This document shows positions 5,569 to 13,166 of a stretch of DNA of 19,122 bases, piece by piece (positions within the stretch are counted from its first letter, which is position 1; each line of letters opens with the position of its first letter). The translations under genes and the position numbers were made by a program. Source of the DNA: DATDSR01 sp036517855 (GTDB taxonomy: Bacteria; Patescibacteriota; Minisyncoccia; Phycocordibacterales; DATDSR01); NCBI GenBank assembly GCA_036517855.1, contig DATDSR010000003.1:1-19122 (forward strand), read 5' to 3'. The notes under the pieces were generated by a model, which ran no database searches, had not been told where the DNA came from, and saw nothing but the letters and a program-made list of their open reading frames with translations.

Positions 5569-6430
5569 GCTTTTTTAAGGTGGCCTCTATTGCCCGAGTA
5601 CCAACAGACCTGGGGCTGGTTAGTTTTCTACCTACTCCCTGGCCCACGCCAACACCCACTGCCGCGCCTACCGGCCCGCCCACGGCGGCTCCAATCGCAC
5701 CACCACCCCCTCCAAATAGTGAGGCTTTTAGAATATCTGAAACACGTCCGCCACTGGGGGCTTCGGTAAGATGTAATTTTTGAGCGTCTGCTATTGCTTG
5801 AGCCTCCCTAACCAAATCCATTTCAAGTAAATCAGAATACTGGCGTACCTTTCCTTGTACTACTTCTTTATTTTTGCCCATTAGATTACTGATAAATGAC
5901 GGGGCGGTGTCTTTTGGCACACCTTGAGCATCCACGAGTTTGTTTCCAAACTCACTTCGGAGATTCTGTACCTTTGCATAGTTTGTGTAAGCAGAGCGCA
6001 ATTCAAGTGGCAACACGCTTGCTATCATCCCTTCAGTTACTCCTTTGATTTTCATCACAAGAGCGTGATAAGGTCTTGGGCCAGCAGTATCATCAATCAA
6101 GTTGTAATACTGACCCAGTTTTTTGTCGAGAGCCAAAACTTCATCAGCACTGATTTTTCTTGCACCAGTAATATCATCAATCATCCTATTCACATTATTG
6201 ATTTCTGATTGCGTGAATGGACTGTACTTACCCCTAGTTAATTTGAAACCAGCTAATTTACCATCTTTGCCTCGTGTCTGCTCAAACTTTATGTCATTGC
6301 CCGGAGCGAAATCTTTTACCGCAACTTCGTCGTCTATCTTTGATTTATCACTGTCAACAAAAATAAGTACCGCCGCCAACACAACAATGACGAGAGCCAA
6401 CAGCCAAACAATCTTGTATTTTGAATTCAT
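5561..6430 (-). CDS. Membrane-anchored protein with C-terminal glycine zipper, 289 aa
   Basis: Residues 6-24 (KIVWLLALVIVVLAAVLIFV region) form a signal anchor. A long helical, charged middle region includes EINNVNRMIDDITGARK and VREAQAIADAQK. Near the C-terminus a Gly/Ala-rich stretch, LFGGGGGAIGAAVGGPVGAA and onward, ends in a basic tail (RKLTSP, LKKPK). The Gly-rich part resembles a glycine-zipper membrane hairpin. No family is recognised. Start at 6430: -10 TAGAAT (6437-6442) places +1 exactly on this ATG, whereas the in-frame GTG at 6436 would precede the transcript. Confidence 0.65.
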   Translation of the reverse strand: MNSKYKIVWLLALVIVVLAAVLIFVDSDKSKIDDEVAVKDFAPGNDIKFEQTRGKDGKLAGFKLTRGKYSPFTQSEINNVNRMIDDITGARKISADEVLALDKKLGQYYNLIDDTAGPRPYHALVMKIKGVTEGMIASVLPLELRSAYTNYAKVQNLRSEFGNKLVDAQGVPKDTAPSFISNLMGKNKEVVQGKVRQYSDLLEMDLVREAQAIADAQKLHLTEAPSGGRVSDILKASLFGGGGGAIGAAVGGPVGAAVGVGVGQGVGRKLTSPRSVGTRAIEATLKKPK

Positions 6431-6542
6431 AGCCACATTCTAACACGCTCGCCTATAATAGAGTCCTCTTCGAATGTTGATACGACTTCTTAATGAGAAT
6501 GGTAGCCACTTTCTTTGGTTGCTTGTATCTTTATTCCAGCGA

Positions 6543-6710
6543 TTATTTTAACTCCTTTCTAATTCTCACTAGAATTTTGCCCGTATGATTTTGCCCTTTG
6601 CCGTCCTTACCATTACCCCAGAAGTCATCACAAGGAATTTTGATCATTTGCTCCCTCAGTTGGATACCTTCAGAACTCTTGATTGGATTAAAGCCTTGAA
6701 AGATATTCAA
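6543..6710 (-). pseudogene. NADAR-domain C-terminal remnant (55 codons)
   Basis: The frame ends KIPCDDFWGNGKDGKGQNHT followed by GKILVRIRKELK, which matches the end of NADAR (YbiA/DUF1768) proteins: an acidic residue before FWG, DGKGQN, GKxLxxxRxEL. A full NADAR domain is about 150 aa and its N-terminal half is missing: TGA-TAG stops lie in frame just upstream. A TTG at 6710 with -10 box TAGAAT (6720-6725) could still start a short leaderless product, so a real mini-protein is possible, but a decayed gene is more likely. NADAR proteins bind or process ADP-ribosyl or riboflavin-pathway N-glycosides. Confidence 0.5.
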
Positions 6711-6837
6711 TATGTCCCTATTCTATCACGCTTTATCAGCGGACTGGCCGTGGATTAGCCTTATATGTAGCGCACAGAATCTGATTTGCTTAATAAAGCG
6801 TTCTCGCCGGTGTGCTAGTGCGAATATAATTGAAAGC
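6711..6837. other. Intergenic stretch without recognisable gene
   Basis: Between the NADAR remnant and the TrpD-like gene's promoter no coding frame with protein-like content is seen on either strand. It contains the -10 used by the remnant (6720-6725) and an extra TATAAT at 6825-6830 on the plus strand that might be an alternative upstream promoter for the TrpD-like gene. Confidence 0.4.
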
Positions 6838-6914
6838 TTGAAATATTGGGAAAGATAATATAGTATCTGTCCAGAACCAGGGATTCCTCAAGACGGTGAA
6901 AAATCGAAAGGAGG
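6838..6914 (+). promoter_or_regulatory. Promoter, leader and Shine-Dalgarno of the TrpD-like gene
   Basis: TTGAAA (6838-6843), 17 bases, TAGTAT (6861-6866) predicts a start near 6873 and a leader of about 49 bases. AAAGGAGG at 6907-6914 is a strong Shine-Dalgarno seven bases before a TTG codon at 6922 and decides this unusual start. No T-box specifier or Trp-rich leader peptide is seen in the leader. Confidence 0.6.
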
Positions 6915-6921
6915 GGCCATT

Positions 6922-8124
6922 TTGGACCCAAAACATCTGATGAAAGCTCACGCGTACCAGAACGTTCCGCTCTGTTACGACGAGGCGTACGCGCTGGGCC
7001 AGATGGCTCTCCGCGGATGCAAAGAACTGACGTTTTTTGACCGCATGTTCAAAAAACGCAAACGGCTCGATCAAAGGCTCGCCCAAATCCAGAGCATCGC
7101 GACGCTCTGCGCTCTACATAGCCGAGCCACCTACTCTTGGCAGTGGAACAAGCACGACGCCTCGCAACATAGCCACGACCTCCCACAGAGTGCCGCGGAG
7201 ATGATTGCGGGAATTTGTGCCTCCATCTTCCAAGAGGACATCGCGAAGTCGGAGTCTGGATTCCTTCGTCCTGCAGTAGACGTCGTTATGGATAACTGCG
7301 GTATGGGTGGAGACTTGATCGTTACGGCGAACGTCTCAACTATCGCCGCTTTGATCGCAGCCTCAGCTGGTATCCCGATGTGCAAGCACGGCTCACCGGC
7401 CAACGCGGATCAGGGCCGACACGGTAGCTCTGACTTCGTGGAGATGCTCGGCATCAACACGATGGCGCCAAGGAGCGTGGTTGAGGCTTGCGTCGAGAGA
7501 CACAACTTCGGCTACACCGAGGCACTGGACGTTCGCTACAAGCATATCCACCTTCAGACGCACAAGGTCGCTCAACTCCCTCACATGAACGACCTGATCG
7601 GGCCAATCACCAACCCGGTGGATCCGAGTATTCTGCGGCGTCGAGTCCTTGGGGTCAACCACCTGGTTAGCCCCACTGTCGTCGCCGAAGCCTACAAGAT
7701 CATGAACGAGAGAGGAGTCACCAAACTCGAGCGGGGCGTCTTCGTTCGCGGTTACGTGGTGCAAGGTGAAGAACACGGCATGGATGAACTCTCGCTCTGT
7801 CCTGGTGGGACGGCAGTGGCTCGCCTGGAGGACGGCGAAGTTTCCTCGGGTCACATCTGGGCAAGTGACTTCGGCTTGAGCCCGGTGGATCCGAAATCGA
7901 TCTCGCCGCCGGCCGGCATGAGTAAGGGGGAGTTCTCCCTGCGGATTCTTGAACGGAAGGAGACTAGCGAGGTAACAAGCATGGTGCTCGCAAATGCCGC
8001 ACTTCTCTTTCAACTTCACGCAGGTGGCAGCCTCAAGGAGGCCTTCGGGCGAGCGCGCGAGGCATTCGAAGGTAACGACGTAATGGCCGTGGTGCGGGCA
8101 GTGGCCCAAGCAACCAAGGCCTGA
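6922..8124 (+). CDS. TrpD-family (glycosyltransferase family 3) phosphoribosyltransferase-like enzyme, 400 aa
   Basis: Anthranilate phosphoribosyltransferase joins anthranilate and PRPP in tryptophan synthesis. Family motifs appear in order: NCGMGGD (125-131; usual GTGGD), NVST (137-140), KHG (155-157), GRHGSSDFVEMLG (165-177; usual GSADxLExLG), IGPITNP (226-232; usual LGPLxNP) and GMDEL (286-290, Mg-binding Asp-Glu). PRPP and metal sites thus look kept. Around the usual anthranilate-binding Arg ('VRxxLGxRT' before LGPL) this protein has THKVAQLPHMND, and KHGNR is KHGSP, so the acceptor may differ. An N-terminal region of about 120 residues, with a His-rich patch near 78-85, is longer than the usual small helical domain. 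TTG start supported by a strong Shine-Dalgarno. It has its own promoter and terminator. Confidence 0.75.
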   Translation: MDPKHLMKAHAYQNVPLCYDEAYALGQMALRGCKELTFFDRMFKKRKRLDQRLAQIQSIATLCALHSRATYSWQWNKHDASQHSHDLPQSAAEMIAGICASIFQEDIAKSESGFLRPAVDVVMDNCGMGGDLIVTANVSTIAALIAASAGIPMCKHGSPANADQGRHGSSDFVEMLGINTMAPRSVVEACVERHNFGYTEALDVRYKHIHLQTHKVAQLPHMNDLIGPITNPVDPSILRRRVLGVNHLVSPTVVAEAYKIMNERGVTKLERGVFVRGYVVQGEEHGMDELSLCPGGTAVARLEDGEVSSGHIWASDFGLSPVDPKSISPPAGMSKGEFSLRILERKETSEVTSMVLANAALLFQLHAGGSLKEAFGRAREAFEGNDVMAVVRAVAQATKA

Positions 8125-8159
8125 GGCGGATGGGTCCCTAGCGACCCACCGCCTTTTTT
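8125..8159 (+). terminator. Intrinsic terminator of the TrpD-like gene
   Basis: GGCGG-a-TGGGTC (8125-8136) pairs with GACCCA-CCGCC (8143-8153) around loop CCTAGC and is followed by TTTTTT (8154-8159). It starts one base after the stop codon. Confidence 0.9.
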
Positions 8160-8177
8160 GTTAGCATAAACATACTT

Positions 8178-8993
8178 ATGTTTGAAAAGATATTTGGAAC
8201 TGATAAGAATATTATAATCGGGGCTATCCACCTCCCTCCTATGCCCGGGTATCAAGATTTCCCCGGGATTGATGTTGCAATTGGGAACGCACTAAAAGAT
8301 TTGGAAGCGTTTGAAGGTGGTGGTGTAACAGCCACAATTTTTGAAAATAATTACGATTTACCCCACACAGAGTTTGTGACTGTGCAAATATATCAGGCCA
8401 TGAAGGAAGTCGGGGCAGGTATAAAGCAGAGAGCAAATAAAGCACTTGGCGTGAGTGTACTATGGAATGATTACAAAACTGCGCTAAACATTGCCGGAGA
8501 ACTTGGTCTCCCTTTTGCTAGAATCCCGGTGTTTGTTGATAAAGTAAAAACAAATTACGGTGTGATTGAGGGGAACGCAGATAAGATTGCAAAATACCGT
8601 GACGAACTTGGATCAGGGCCGGTTGCATTATTTGCGGATATCCATGTAAAGCACGCCGAATTACTTTCCCCCTATACGCTTGCTGAATCAGCGAAGATGG
8701 CAATTGATAAGGGATCTGATGCACTAATAATTACCGGGGGGTGGACCGGCGATCCACCTACGGCCCAGACTATTGATTCGTTACGCAAAAGCGTGGGTAA
8801 TTTCCCAATCCTTGTAGGAAGCGGGCTTGATGAAAATAATGCTCGGGAATTGCTAAGTGTTGCAAATGGAGCAATCGTCTCTACATCTCTAAAGGAAGGA
8901 GCTCGTGATAATAACGAGACTAACCTTACAAAATACAATCAACGTATAAGCAAAGAAAAAGTTGTCTCTCTCATGAGTTTGTTAAAAAGGTAA
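8178..8993 (+). CDS. BtpA/SgcQ-family TIM-barrel protein, 271 aa
   Basis: The protein opens with IIIGAIHLPPMPGYQDFPG, the BtpA/SgcQ signature (GxxHLxPLPG). It continues with EGGGVTATIFENNYDLP, GVSVLWNDYKTALNIA, FARIPVFVDKV, FADIHVKHA and DALIITGGWTGDPPT, then the phosphate-binding type ending ILVGSGLDENNARELL and GAIVSTSLKEG, all family landmarks of COG0434. The family is structurally related to phosphate-binding TIM barrels. BtpA is linked to photosystem I stability in cyanobacteria, but the bacterial family at large has no settled reaction. No Shine-Dalgarno; CATAAA at 8165-8170 could be a -10 for a leaderless mRNA. It is visibly more A+T-rich than its neighbours. Confidence 0.85.
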   Translation: MFEKIFGTDKNIIIGAIHLPPMPGYQDFPGIDVAIGNALKDLEAFEGGGVTATIFENNYDLPHTEFVTVQIYQAMKEVGAGIKQRANKALGVSVLWNDYKTALNIAGELGLPFARIPVFVDKVKTNYGVIEGNADKIAKYRDELGSGPVALFADIHVKHAELLSPYTLAESAKMAIDKGSDALIITGGWTGDPPTAQTIDSLRKSVGNFPILVGSGLDENNARELLSVANGAIVSTSLKEGARDNNETNLTKYNQRISKEKVVSLMSLLKR

Positions 8994-9020
8994 CCGGACT
9001 GCACGAGGGTGCAATCCGGT
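8984..9020 (-). terminator. Intrinsic terminator of the TIGR04076-like gene
   Basis: ACCGGACTGCAC (8993-9004) and GTGCAATCCGGT (9009-9020) form a 12-bp stem with loop GAGG; one pair is a wobble. Reading the minus strand, TTTTT follows three bases after the stem. On the plus strand no T-tract follows, so it mainly serves the minus gene. The stem sequence resembles that of the aminopeptidase terminator at 9481-9510. Confidence 0.75.
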
Positions 9021-9042
9021 CGTTAGAACCCACTCCCTTTTC

Positions 9043-9387
9043 TTACGAAGGCAGCGGAACTACGCTCGTCTCTGAGTGGCGGAACGTACGCTTTCCGGTC
9101 CTAACAACGCGGAACTGTGCTCCGCAATGAGGATCCGGACAAGCAATCATCTCATCTGTTGTCATCCAATCGTTTGGGTGAGTCATCCTCTGCTTGGCCG
9201 CAAGTAATGGCAGAAGTGCTCCAAGAGCATAGATAGTAAATGTTTGTACTTCAGGAAGAGAGAGATTTTCACCCTTCAGGTCGAAGTAATCTCCTGCTTT
9301 GTGATTGCAAACCATTGGTCGCTCTGTGCCGATGACTTCTACTCTAAGATCGTAGAGTTCGAATGAATCATCTAATTTAGCTTCCAT
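9043..9387 (-). CDS. TIGR04076-like small protein, 114 aa
   Basis: The pattern LRVEVIGTERPMVCNHKAGD, then YFDLKGENLSLP, IYALGALLPLLAA, NDWMTTDEMIACPDPHCGAQ and FRVVRTGKR fits TIGR04076 family proteins (V.V......C...HK.GD.F......P.C..A...L.P....L......W......CPDP...V.F...R). Cys27, His29 and the CPDPHC Cys residues could bind a metal. The function of the family is unknown. The start at 9387 is fixed by AAAGGAGG (9403-9396 on the minus strand). The gene sits downstream of the aminopeptidase but has its own promoter and terminator with almost the same control sequences. Confidence 0.7.
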   Translation of the reverse strand: MEAKLDDSFELYDLRVEVIGTERPMVCNHKAGDYFDLKGENLSLPEVQTFTIYALGALLPLLAAKQRMTHPNDWMTTDEMIACPDPHCGAQFRVVRTGKRTFRHSETSVVPLPS

Positions 9388-9395
9388 CGTTTTAG

Positions 9396-9466
9396 CCTCC
9401 TTTGGCTTTAGGAAATTGTGGAGAACATCTCCTAGGGCATATTAGCTTTAATGGGAAGCTTGTCAA
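9396..9466 (-). promoter_or_regulatory. Promoter plus 5'-terminal mRNA hairpin of the TIGR04076-like gene
   Basis: Minus strand: TTGACA (9466-9461), 16 bases, TAATAT (9444-9439). Predicted +1 is 9432, and the RNA then begins exactly with GGAGA-TGT-TCTCC, a hairpin at the very 5' end, followed by ACAATTTCC and AAAGGAGG. The leader is nearly the same as that of the aminopeptidase gene. Confidence 0.7.
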
Positions 9467-9473
9467 TTAAAGT

Positions 9474-9510
9474 AAAAAATGACCGGACTGCGTAGCTACG
9501 CAGTCCGGTC
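9474..9510 (-). terminator. Intrinsic terminator of the leucyl aminopeptidase gene
   Basis: Positions 9481-9510 are a perfect 30-base palindrome, arms GACCGGACTGCGTAG and CTACGCAGTCCGGTC, followed on the minus strand by ATTTTTT. The promoter of the next gene starts eight bases further on. Confidence 0.9.
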
Positions 9511-9516
9511 TTGAGG

Positions 9517-11067
9517 TTACGATTGTTGCCCAGAGAGAGCCTGTATCGCCTCCCAGAGCAGGATGGGACCGTAGCCGCTTGAGAACACGGCTTTCTCGCC
9601 GGTGCGGTCGTGACCTTGGACAGAGGGACCGGCCACGTCTAGGTGGGCCGCCTCTTTGGTTTGACAGTGTTCGAGCAGAATGAACTTCCCTGCAGTCGTT
9701 GCTCCACCGACCTTCTTGTGCCCGGTGCTACAAACATCTGCGAGTTCACCCGCCCGCCCCTTCTCGAGGTTGATATGACGTGCTTCGGCCAAAGGTAGCT
9801 GCCACACGAGGTCACCACTCCTTGCCGATGCAACTTTGAGAGCCTCGGCCATACGTGGCGTCTTGGCGAACAGACCCGCGAAGTCGTGGCCGAGCGCCCC
9901 TACGCACGCCCCCGTCAAAGTGGCGATTGATATCAGGTAGTCCGGTTTGTGGTTGACCTCGGCATACCTGATTCCGTCGACGAGGATGAGACGACCCTCG
10001 GCGTCGGTGTTGCCCACCTCCACGCTCTTGCTGTGGTAGATGGGTATGATCGTGCCCGGGTGTTGAGACTTCCCCGATGGTGCGTTGTCCACGATCGAAA
10101 GAACGAGAACAAGATTGACGGGTTGATGAAGCTTGACGCAGGTGAGGAATGCGGCCAGTGCCATTGCTCCTCCACCCATATCACTCTTCATGTTGGCGAA
10201 TTCGTCTGCTGGCTTGATGTCTTCACCTCCAGTGTCGAAGACGACGTACTTGCCGACCAAGGCGATCGTTGGGGTCTTGGACGAAGCCCCGTTGTACCGG
10301 AGTGCTACCAGCGCAGGACGATGATCGCTACCTTGGCCTACGCTGTAAACTGCGTTCAGTCCTTCCCGCCGAAGCTCTTCGTCGACGAAGAATGTACCCT
10401 CAACTCCTTCGTTCGAGGCCACTATCTCACGAAGAAGGGCTACTGCATCCTCGGTCTCCATGCATCCTGGCTGAGCCGGAAGGTCGATCAGGCGTCGGGA
10501 GAAGTGCTCGGCACTGGCCAAGGATGAGACCAGAGCAAGCAGTCTCGGCGCATCCTCTTTGAAGACGAGGTCGGATGACACTTCCACCACCGCTGGTGCC
10601 AACCCACTTGCTTTCGTGGTCTTGAAGTCCTCCATGCGGTAGGTAGCGGAATGCATCCCCTGCAGGAAGGCCCTCAAGCAGATGTTTTCCTCGAAACCCT
10701 CGAGAAGAATGGTCGTTCTGTCTGCGTTGACATAAACCCGGTCGATGGATTTGTCCCGACAGGACCTCACGATAATCCCACCGAGTTTGGCCAGATCTTC
10801 GAGGGCAGTGTGCCCCTTCGGCTCGACGCAGATGAGGAGGACGGTGATATTCGGCCCAGCGATGAAGGCACTTTGCCCCGCTTTATTCGGGAAAAGCTTC
10901 CTGGCAGTCTCCGGCAGATATGCGGTAGCAAGTGCCGTTGCGTCCTTGGCGCAGAAGGTTTGACCCTCCGGACTGATGAAGATGGCGACAATGCTCTCGC
11001 TACTTGGCCCCTCGGCAAACCTGATGTCGAGAAGAGGATGCGGGTAGAACGGACTGACCTTGTACAT
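9517..11067 (-). CDS. pepA: Leucyl aminopeptidase, M17 family, 516 aa
   Basis: M17 peptidases are two-metal cytosolic hexamers that remove N-terminal residues from peptides. The metal and catalytic motifs are VGKYVVFDTGG (271-281; usual GKGxTFDSGG, with Lys273 and Asp278), MKSDMGGG (293-300) and NTDAEGRL (353-360, containing the metal-binding Asp and Glu and the catalytic Arg). The length (516) and the preceding substrate-proximal region DLPAQPGCMETEDA agree with the family. ATG 11067 is set by AAAGGAGG six bases upstream. It could supply free amino acids, tryptophan included, from imported peptides; that link is inference. It is monocistronic, with its own promoter and terminator. Confidence 0.9.
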   Translation of the reverse strand: MYKVSPFYPHPLLDIRFAEGPSSESIVAIFISPEGQTFCAKDATALATAYLPETARKLFPNKAGQSAFIAGPNITVLLICVEPKGHTALEDLAKLGGIIVRSCRDKSIDRVYVNADRTTILLEGFEENICLRAFLQGMHSATYRMEDFKTTKASGLAPAVVEVSSDLVFKEDAPRLLALVSSLASAEHFSRRLIDLPAQPGCMETEDAVALLREIVASNEGVEGTFFVDEELRREGLNAVYSVGQGSDHRPALVALRYNGASSKTPTIALVGKYVVFDTGGEDIKPADEFANMKSDMGGGAMALAAFLTCVKLHQPVNLVLVLSIVDNAPSGKSQHPGTIIPIYHSKSVEVGNTDAEGRLILVDGIRYAEVNHKPDYLISIATLTGACVGALGHDFAGLFAKTPRMAEALKVASARSGDLVWQLPLAEARHINLEKGRAGELADVCSTGHKKVGGATTAGKFILLEHCQTKEAAHLDVAGPSVQGHDRTGEKAVFSSGYGPILLWEAIQALSGQQS

Positions 11068-11072
11068 GCTAG

Positions 11073-11144
11073 CCTCCTTTGACTACTGGAAAATTGTGGA
11101 GAACGTCTCCTTGGCCATATTAGCCTTGCACATCCAATTGTCAA
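11073..11144 (-). promoter_or_regulatory. Promoter plus 5'-terminal mRNA hairpin of the aminopeptidase gene
   Basis: Minus strand: TTGACA (11144-11139), 16 bases, TAATAT (11122-11117); predicted +1 is 11110. The RNA then begins GGAGA-CGT-TCTCC (11110-11098), a perfect 5-bp hairpin at the 5' end, followed by ACAATTTTCC and AAAGGAGG (11080-11073). Confidence 0.75.
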
Positions 11145-11152
11145 CAAGTTAT

Positions 11153-11189
11153 ATAAAAGAAAGAACGCATGACCCTTGCCATGCGTTCT
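11153..11189 (-). terminator. Intrinsic terminator of trpS
   Basis: AGAACGCATG (11162-11171) pairs perfectly with CATGCGTTCT (11180-11189), and TTCTTTT follows on the minus strand. The stem and most of the loop are the same as in the TDO terminator at 14832-14857. The distance to the trpS stop codon is about 33 bases. Confidence 0.9.
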
Positions 11190-11221
11190 GTAAGATTGCC
11201 TTGCCCCGTGGTGGGCACGGT

Positions 11222-12244
11222 CTAGGAAATGGGACCGATGCCCATAAGATCACGGGCTTGTGCGATCGTGTCCTTGAAGGCAACCTCGGCGATCGTCTTG
11301 CCAGCCTGGGTCACCTCCCGGACAATCTGCGGACGGTTCGCTAGGTCGGCTCGCCGCACCCGAAAGTCGGCGAGCGTGTCGGTGATGTGGCCAGCGAGCT
11401 TGCGCTTGCAGTCGATGCAACCGATGCCGGCGGTCTGACAACCCGACCGCACCTCCTGGATTGTTGGACCCGAGCTCACGACTTCATGCAGTTTGTAGAT
11501 GGCGCACTTGTCCGGATTGCCGGGGTCACTGCGCCTGCGTCTTGCTGGGTCGGTGGGGGCCTTTGCGAGCTTCTCCCACATCGCATCGGCTGTATCGGAC
11601 AGGTAGAGGGTGATGTCCTCGTCCTCGGACTTGCCCATCTTGTCGAAACCGCCCCGATCATTCTGAGCCACTAGGCCCGGAACACTGACCATCTCCTGCT
11701 CCATCGCATCCGGGAACGGGAAGAGGTCCGTCTCGTAGATGCGATTGAACCTGCGGGCGATCTGTTGCGTGATCTCGAGATGAGGCTTCTGGTCCGCTCC
11801 CACGGGAACCAAGTTGGCCCGTGGCCCCAGAATGTCCGCCGCCATCAGGACCGGGTAGAAACGAAGTCCGGCGTTGACGTCGTCAGAGTGCTTCCTGGCC
11901 TTGTCCTTGAAAGTTGGCAGGCTCCCCAATTCCCCGTCGGGCGTGATGCATGCGAGCATCCACGTGAGCTCCGTCACCGACGGTACGTCGGACTGGACGT
12001 AGATGACGGACCGCTCCATGTCGACGCCAGCGGCAATGATGTCTCGTATGATCTCCGGGGCGTGCCTTCTTATGTCGGCCGCATCCTTGAGAGTGGTGAG
12101 CGTGTGCAGGTCGGCGACGAAGAAGAAACACTTTTTGTCCGGGTCGCGGGAAAGCTCTCCCAATCGACGTAGCACTCCGAGGTAATTCCCCAGGTGCATC
12201 CGGCCGGTGGCACGGATACCTGTAACTACAACCTGTTGGCTCAT
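11222..12244 (-). CDS. trpS: Tryptophanyl-tRNA synthetase, 340 aa
   Basis: TrpRS is a class I enzyme charging tRNA-Trp. The HIGH motif is HLGN (17-20) after ATGRM, GADQKPHLE (149-157) is the typical TrpRS motif, and KMSKS is KMGKS (202-206). A Cys cluster near the C-terminal part (SGCQTAGIGCIDCKRKLAGH) is common in bacterial TrpRS. The length is normal. SD-like GGGAG lies at 12258-12253, upstream of ATG 12244. A tRNA-Trp(CCA) gene lies 3.6 kb away, and TDO has nearly the same terminator. Whether this is the only TrpRS of the genome, or a second, resistant copy of the kind found in some indole-antibiotic clusters, cannot be told here. Confidence 0.95.
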   Translation of the reverse strand: MSQQVVVTGIRATGRMHLGNYLGVLRRLGELSRDPDKKCFFFVADLHTLTTLKDAADIRRHAPEIIRDIIAAGVDMERSVIYVQSDVPSVTELTWMLACITPDGELGSLPTFKDKARKHSDDVNAGLRFYPVLMAADILGPRANLVPVGADQKPHLEITQQIARRFNRIYETDLFPFPDAMEQEMVSVPGLVAQNDRGGFDKMGKSEDEDITLYLSDTADAMWEKLAKAPTDPARRRRSDPGNPDKCAIYKLHEVVSSGPTIQEVRSGCQTAGIGCIDCKRKLAGHITDTLADFRVRRADLANRPQIVREVTQAGKTIAEVAFKDTIAQARDLMGIGPIS

Positions 12245-12287
12245 GACTTAATCTCCCTTCCTTTCGGAGGCCTATGCTCCAATTTCC

Positions 12288-12347
12288 ATACTACATTCAT
12301 ATAAAACAATGTCAAGATTTGTCAAATATGTCAAAAACTGCTATAAA
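12288..12347. promoter_or_regulatory. Divergent promoter region between trpS and the Cof-type HAD gene
   Basis: Minus strand, for trpS: TTGACA (12315-12310), 16 bases, TAGTAT (12293-12288), +1 near 12281. Plus strand: TTGTCA (12319-12324), 17 bases, TATAAA (12342-12347), +1 at 12354, the A of the HAD gene's ATG. The -35 boxes lie inside a 30-bp sequence repeated at 14792-14821. The minus-strand sequence holds two TTGACA copies 11 bases apart. Confidence 0.75.
12299..12328. repeat. 30-bp promoter repeat, copy 1
   Basis: The sequence is identical over 30 bases to 14792-14821 and begins ATATAAAACAATGTCAAG. It carries the -35 element of trpS on the minus strand and that of the HAD gene on the plus strand. 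Confidence 0.9.
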
Positions 12348-12353
12348 AGATTG

Positions 12354-13166
12354 ATGGAGCCTAGCAATTTTAATACACTCGTATTTTTAGACATTGACGG
12401 AACCTTACTAGGCATTGATCAGAAGCCAACCATCCCAGATCTAGGTGCTACTATTTCAAAATTGCAAAGCAAAGGGGTACGCTTTGGTCTCAACTCTAAT
12501 AGAGCGTACGAGGATGTGCTGGGTATTGTAGGAATGTTTAATCTAGACGGTCCATTTATTCTAGAGAATGGTGCACTCTTTGTAGACGGACCCGGCGGTA
12601 AAATAGTTGTGTCTGAGGGCGTAATTCAGGACATTCCTAAAATAGCTTTTGAGGTCACTAAGCAAGCACTTGAAAACATGGGGATTGAATCCACTCCAGT
12701 ATTTTCGGACACGGTTGAATTAAACGAGAAAGACTTTGGCAAAAACGGCACTTACGTATTCCTAAACAAGAACCGTAAATACTCTGCTAGTATTCATCAC
12801 AGAATAGATGGAAAGAGTTCTTTTGATTTTGCGCAGAAGCTTGCCAAGCAAATGCAGAAATCGTTTGACGACGAAGGATGCAAACTGATAGCTTTGTCGC
12901 ACAATCATGGACACACAATTACCATAGAGATTCCGAACATAAATAAAGCAACTGGACTGGCTTTTTTCAAAACAAAATATTCAAATATTAGACTTGTTGC
13001 AATCGGAGACGACATGAGCGAAGTAATACTCAGGCCACAAATTGATTTACTTTTCGCCGTTGCAAATGCGGACCTTGAATTAAAGCAAGTCGCTGATCAT
13101 ACGTCCCTATTTGAAGCAACAGCTGGAGTTAAAGACATTTTAGAAAACCATTTGCAAAAAAAATGA
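12354..13166 (+). CDS. Cof-type HAD hydrolase (phosphatase), 270 aa
   Basis: HAD motif I is LVFLDIDGTLLG near the N-terminus, motif II GLNSNRAYED, and motif IV region RLVAIGDDMSEV; a large cap domain lies between II and III. This is the Cof/MPGP-type arrangement of sugar-phosphate phosphatases. GPFILENGALFVDG matches the 'xxENGAxI' signature. Motif IV shows GDDMSE instead of the common GDxxND. The start at 12354 replaces the longest ORF start at 12309, which would lie inside the promoter: +1 falls exactly on 12354, so the mRNA is leaderless. Lower G+C than its neighbours. Confidence 0.85.
   Translation: MEPSNFNTLVFLDIDGTLLGIDQKPTIPDLGATISKLQSKGVRFGLNSNRAYEDVLGIVGMFNLDGPFILENGALFVDGPGGKIVVSEGVIQDIPKIAFEVTKQALENMGIESTPVFSDTVELNEKDFGKNGTYVFLNKNRKYSASIHHRIDGKSSFDFAQKLAKQMQKSFDDEGCKLIALSHNHGHTITIEIPNINKATGLAFFKTKYSNIRLVAIGDDMSEVILRPQIDLLFAVANADLELKQVADHTSLFEATAGVKDILENHLQKK

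Noticed and set aside
9949..10527. 192-codon plus-strand ORF inside pepA
   Set aside because: It is the antisense shadow of a well-conserved M17 gene; no ribosome-binding site or family motifs. Similar long shadows lie opposite trpS, the TrpD-like gene and the decarboxylase.
12245..12281. T-box or Trp leader peptide controlling trpS
   Set aside because: The leader is only about 37 bases, too short for a T-box, and has no Trp-codon-rich ORF. The TrpD-like leader lacks T-box features too.
12309..12353. Upstream ATG giving a 285-aa version of the Cof-type HAD protein
   Set aside because: The added residues are encoded by the -35/-10 region, and +1 falls exactly on the ATG at 12354.
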